From assembly GCA_900553065.1 (NCBI GenBank), contig USBZ01000048.1, positions 1-14,709 of the forward strand: a stretch of 14,709 nt of DNA. The letters run 5' to 3'. Source of the DNA: an uncultured Desulfovibrio sp. Its GTDB lineage: Bacteria; Desulfobacterota; Desulfovibrionia; Desulfovibrionales; Desulfovibrionaceae. The position numbers were made by a program, and so were the translations under genes. The notes under the pieces were generated by a model. The model saw only the letters and a program-made list of their open reading frames with translations. It searched no databases and was not told where the DNA came from. Shown in pieces: positions 12,409 to 14,709 of the stretch. Positions within the stretch are counted from its first letter, which is position 1; the number at the start of each line of letters is the position of its first letter.

Positions 12409-14439
12409 ATGACCACCTCCTCAAAAAAAACGATTCGTCTGCTTCCGCCGGAACTTTCCAACCAGATCGCCGCCGGCGAAGTGGTGGAACGTCCGGCCAG
12501 CGTCGTCAAGGAACTTGTGGAAAACAGCCTCGACGCCGGAGCCACCAGCGTTCTGGTGGAACTGGAAAACGGCGGGCAGACGCTGATCCGCGTTACCGAC
12601 AACGGGCGGGGCATAGACGCCGATCAGCTTGAACTTGCCGTCACCCGCCATGCCACCAGCAAAATCGCCGAAGTCGGCGATCTCATGAACATCGACTCCT
12701 ACGGATTCCGCGGTGAGGCGTTGCCCAGTATTGCTTCGGTGTCGCGCTTCCGCATGATTTCCGCGCCCCTTATGGAGGACGGCTCCACCGGCGAAGCCTC
12801 GGGCATCGAAGTGGTCTACGGCACCATCAGGGGCGTTTCTCCTGCGGCCCTCAATCAGGGAACCCTGGTGGAAGTCTCGGAACTTTTTTCCAACATTCCC
12901 GCCCGGCTGAAATTTCTGAAAAGCCCGGCCACAGAGCAGAAGAAGGCACAGGAACTCTTCACCAGACTGGCGCTGGCCAGAACGGATATCGCCTTCACCC
13001 TGAAGGCCGGAACAAGAGAACTCGTCCGCTTTGAACAGGGGCAGAGTCTCGCCCGGCGCATGGGAATACTGTGGCCTCCGGCCATCGTGGACGCGCTGCG
13101 CCCCTTCGATGTTTCCATAAGCGGCATGCACCTGCACGGCCTCACGTCCGATCCCCGCTCCTCCCAGCCCCGGGCGGACCGCATGCTTTTCTACGTCAAC
13201 GGTCGCGCCGTGAACGATCGACTGCTCATGCGCGCCGTGCGTCAGGCCTATCAGGGCAGGCTTACCAGCCGGGATTATCCGCAGACCGTGCTCTTTCTCG
13301 AAATTCCTCCGCATGACGTGGACGTGAACGTCCATCCGGCCAAGAATGAAGTGCGGTTCCGCGACGAACAGGCCGTATTTTCCGCTGTGCTCAGGGCCAT
13401 AGGCAGCGCTCTCACGGCCGTCCCCCTGGCTTCCGAACGCTTTGAGGAGAGGGCTGCCTCTGTCGAAACGGAAGAAGCCCCGGTCAAATCGACGCCTCCT
13501 CGTCCGCTGGGCTTCTGGGGAGAAGCCGACGCCGTGCGCGTCATGCCCAGACCCCGCCCAAAGACCATGCCCACGTTCTCTTCCAAGACTGAGCACGATG
13601 ACGCTCCAGTCTCCGTTCTGCGGGAACGAAGCGTCCCGGAAAGGGACTTTATGACCGGCAAGGCAAAACCGGCCGTCCGCCAGGACTATGTGCCTCCAAG
13701 AACAAGCGGCTATCGCCCTGCCGACATTCCTCCCCTGCCCCAAGGAGTCAAGGAAACGCCCTCCGACATATTTGAGGAATCACCCCAGCCGCTTGAAGAA
13801 CCGACGACCATGCCTGAGCCGCCCGCGCCGCAGAAGCTCCCCATGCCGGAGGAGCATCCCTCCGCACCGGGGATGGAAAGTTCGCCTCTGAACGGGTTCC
13901 GCTATCTCGGACAGGTGGCCAGAACATATCTCGTGCTTTCCCAGAACGACGAAACGCTGCTTCTGCTCGACCAGCACGCCATGCACGAACGCATCTTCTA
14001 CGAAAAGTTCCGTGCAGCGGGTTCAAAGGGACTGGCCCGGCCGCTTCTCGTGCCTCTGGAAATGGAGCTGCATCCTGCGGAAGTGGAAAGGCTCATGGAG
14101 CTGAAGGATTCGCTGCTTCGCCTGGGCTTTGAAACCTCGTGCCGCGGCAGACGCTGCATGGTGCAGGCCATGCCCCCGGAAATGGACCGCTCCGAAGCTC
14201 TCGCCTTTCTGAGGGAAGCGCTCTCCGGCCGCGTGGACGATCTTGAAGGCGTATGGATTCATCATGCCTGCGCCACGGCCATACGCGCAGGACAGCATCT
14301 GACGCCGGACGACGCGCTGAATCTGGTCAGACAGTGGCTCCGTACCGAATCCCCGGACTTCTGTCCGCACGGACGCCCCTGCGCCGTCACGCTGGAAAAG
14401 GCAGATCTGGAAAAGCTCTTCAAGCGCAGACAGTCGTAA
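12409..14439 (+). CDS. mutL: DNA mismatch repair endonuclease MutL
   Basis: MutL couples MutS mismatch recognition to strand incision. The 676-residue product has the GHKL ATPase at its N-terminus: E38 and N39 in VENSLDAGAT (the catalytic and Mg2+ residues), DNGRGI, ATSKI and GFRGEALPSIASV. A transducer domain follows (near 215-340), with VNGRAVND and the conserved VDVNVHPAKNEVRF. A long Pro-rich linker covers about 365-490. The C-terminal domain has DQHAMHERIFYE (521-532), the DQHA-x2-E-x4-E metal site of nicking MutL proteins, and CPHGRPC (652-658). Hence this MutL should cut DNA itself and no MutH is needed. GGGGA at 12399-12403 precedes the ATG at 12409. The frame is open upstream to 12178, overlapping the exonuclease gene, but that extension does not look like protein. 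Confidence 0.96.
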   Translation: MTTSSKKTIRLLPPELSNQIAAGEVVERPASVVKELVENSLDAGATSVLVELENGGQTLIRVTDNGRGIDADQLELAVTRHATSKIAEVGDLMNIDSYGFRGEALPSIASVSRFRMISAPLMEDGSTGEASGIEVVYGTIRGVSPAALNQGTLVEVSELFSNIPARLKFLKSPATEQKKAQELFTRLALARTDIAFTLKAGTRELVRFEQGQSLARRMGILWPPAIVDALRPFDVSISGMHLHGLTSDPRSSQPRADRMLFYVNGRAVNDRLLMRAVRQAYQGRLTSRDYPQTVLFLEIPPHDVDVNVHPAKNEVRFRDEQAVFSAVLRAIGSALTAVPLASERFEERAASVETEEAPVKSTPPRPLGFWGEADAVRVMPRPRPKTMPTFSSKTEHDDAPVSVLRERSVPERDFMTGKAKPAVRQDYVPPRTSGYRPADIPPLPQGVKETPSDIFEESPQPLEEPTTMPEPPAPQKLPMPEEHPSAPGMESSPLNGFRYLGQVARTYLVLSQNDETLLLLDQHAMHERIFYEKFRAAGSKGLARPLLVPLEMELHPAEVERLMELKDSLLRLGFETSCRGRRCMVQAMPPEMDRSEALAFLREALSGRVDDLEGVWIHHACATAIRAGQHLTPDDALNLVRQWLRTESPDFCPHGRPCAVTLEKADLEKLFKRRQS

Positions 14440-14542
14440 CCGTCAGGGCACATGACGCCGATCTTATTGTTATGACAGAGTGTTAGCTTCCATCTTCCGC
14501 ATGTTGCCTTTTCGGCAGCGCCGTTTACACAAAACGCGGATG

Positions 14543-14554
14543 GGAGAATTCTCC
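14543..14554. repeat. Perfect 12-bp palindrome
   Basis: GGAGAATTCTCC is its own reverse complement. In a gene-free stretch it could be the site of a dimeric DNA-binding protein, but a single palindrome this short may arise by chance. Confidence 0.4.
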
Positions 14555-14670
14555 AGACGGCTCATGAAGAGAAGAAGAGCCTTGCGCTCTATAACTTGCT
14601 CTTCACAAGCGTCGTTTTCCGGTTAATTTAACGTATTCGATCGCCATCATTAAAATTTGGCTCTTGACTA

Positions 14671-14698
14671 GCTGAGAGGATGTTCTCTGAGCATTTTT
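14671..14698 (+). terminator. Terminator-like stem-loop at right edge
   Basis: GCTGAGAG (14671-14678) pairs with CTCTGAGC (14685-14692) with one mismatch around a six-base loop, then ATTTTT (14693-14698) follows. It has the form of a short intrinsic terminator or attenuator. It would lie just after the possible promoter at 14628-14656, so it could attenuate a gene beyond the window. Confidence 0.4.
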
Positions 14699-14709
14699 AA
14701 CACCAAAAG

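Larger units (their letters stand above)
14440..14709. other. Region after mutL without a recognisable gene
   Basis: These 270 bases contain no credible coding frame or tRNA. A small stem CGTCA/TGACG (14441-14457) follows the mutL stop. TTGTTATGACAGAG (14467-14480) nearly repeats 37-50. GAAGAGC (14574-14580) can pair either with GCTCTTC (14598-14604) or, shifted by two bases, as AGAGC with GCTCT (14586-14590), giving two mutually exclusive hairpins. Composition turns AT-rich after about 14615. TTAACG (14628-14633) and TAAAAT (14651-14656) with 17 bases between them form a possible plus-strand promoter. Confidence 0.5.

Noticed and set aside
12421..13743. A 440-codon minus-strand frame opposite mutL
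   Set aside because: His/Gly/Arg-rich shadow with no motifs, overlying the conserved MutL ATPase.
1..14709. CRISPR arrays, tRNA or rRNA genes, phage genes
   Set aside because: Reading both strands I found no regularly spaced repeats, no tRNA-like cloverleaf or rRNA sequence, and no phage-type proteins.

Overview
The window looks like chromosomal sequence from a Gram-negative, anaerobic deltaproteobacterium (Desulfobacterota), most plausibly Desulfovibrionaceae. The base composition is GC-rich, and the cytochrome c maturation cluster has a CcmE with Cys-x3-Tyr where most proteobacteria have His-x3-Tyr. That variant is known from sulfate reducers and some archaea. The lineage is inferred from gene content and from this motif; no database was searched.

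Layout. Positions 1-59 are AT-rich and end in a stretch resembling the terminal inverted repeat of an insertion sequence. Positions 60-3432 hold a copper module: copA (P1B-type ATPase) and copZ (69-residue chaperone) on the minus strand, and a divergent HxlR-family regulator with a Cys-Cys-Cys N-terminus on the plus strand. The 131-base divergent region contains overlapping promoters and inverted repeats. Positions 3531-4586 encode a CNNM/DUF21 plus CBS membrane protein with its own promoter.

Positions 4741-11321 form one plus-strand block: ccmE, ccmF, ccmA, ccmB, ccmC, ccmD (44 codons), a membrane-anchored TPR protein like CcmI, then mnmE. From ccmF to mnmE nearly every junction overlaps or almost touches, so one translationally coupled transcript is likely. 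A perfect 14-bp stem-loop separates ccmE from ccmF. No ccmG or ccmH is present, which fits the reduced 'System I*' pathway. CcmA/B/C/D would load haem on CcmE, CcmF would be the ligase, and the TPR protein may hold the apocytochrome.

A 13-bp stem terminator (11427-11468) ends that block. Then come a compact DEDDy 3'-5' exonuclease (11532-12206) and mutL (12409-14439), whose C-terminus has the DQHA-x2-E-x4-E endonuclease motif. The last 270 bases have no credible gene but contain a 12-bp palindrome and several stem-loops.

Nothing here is clearly a wholly new system. The points most worth a second look are the pairing of a Cys-rich HxlR regulator with copZ-copA, the System I* cluster fused to mnmE by overlapping genes, and the IS-like ends at the window edges.
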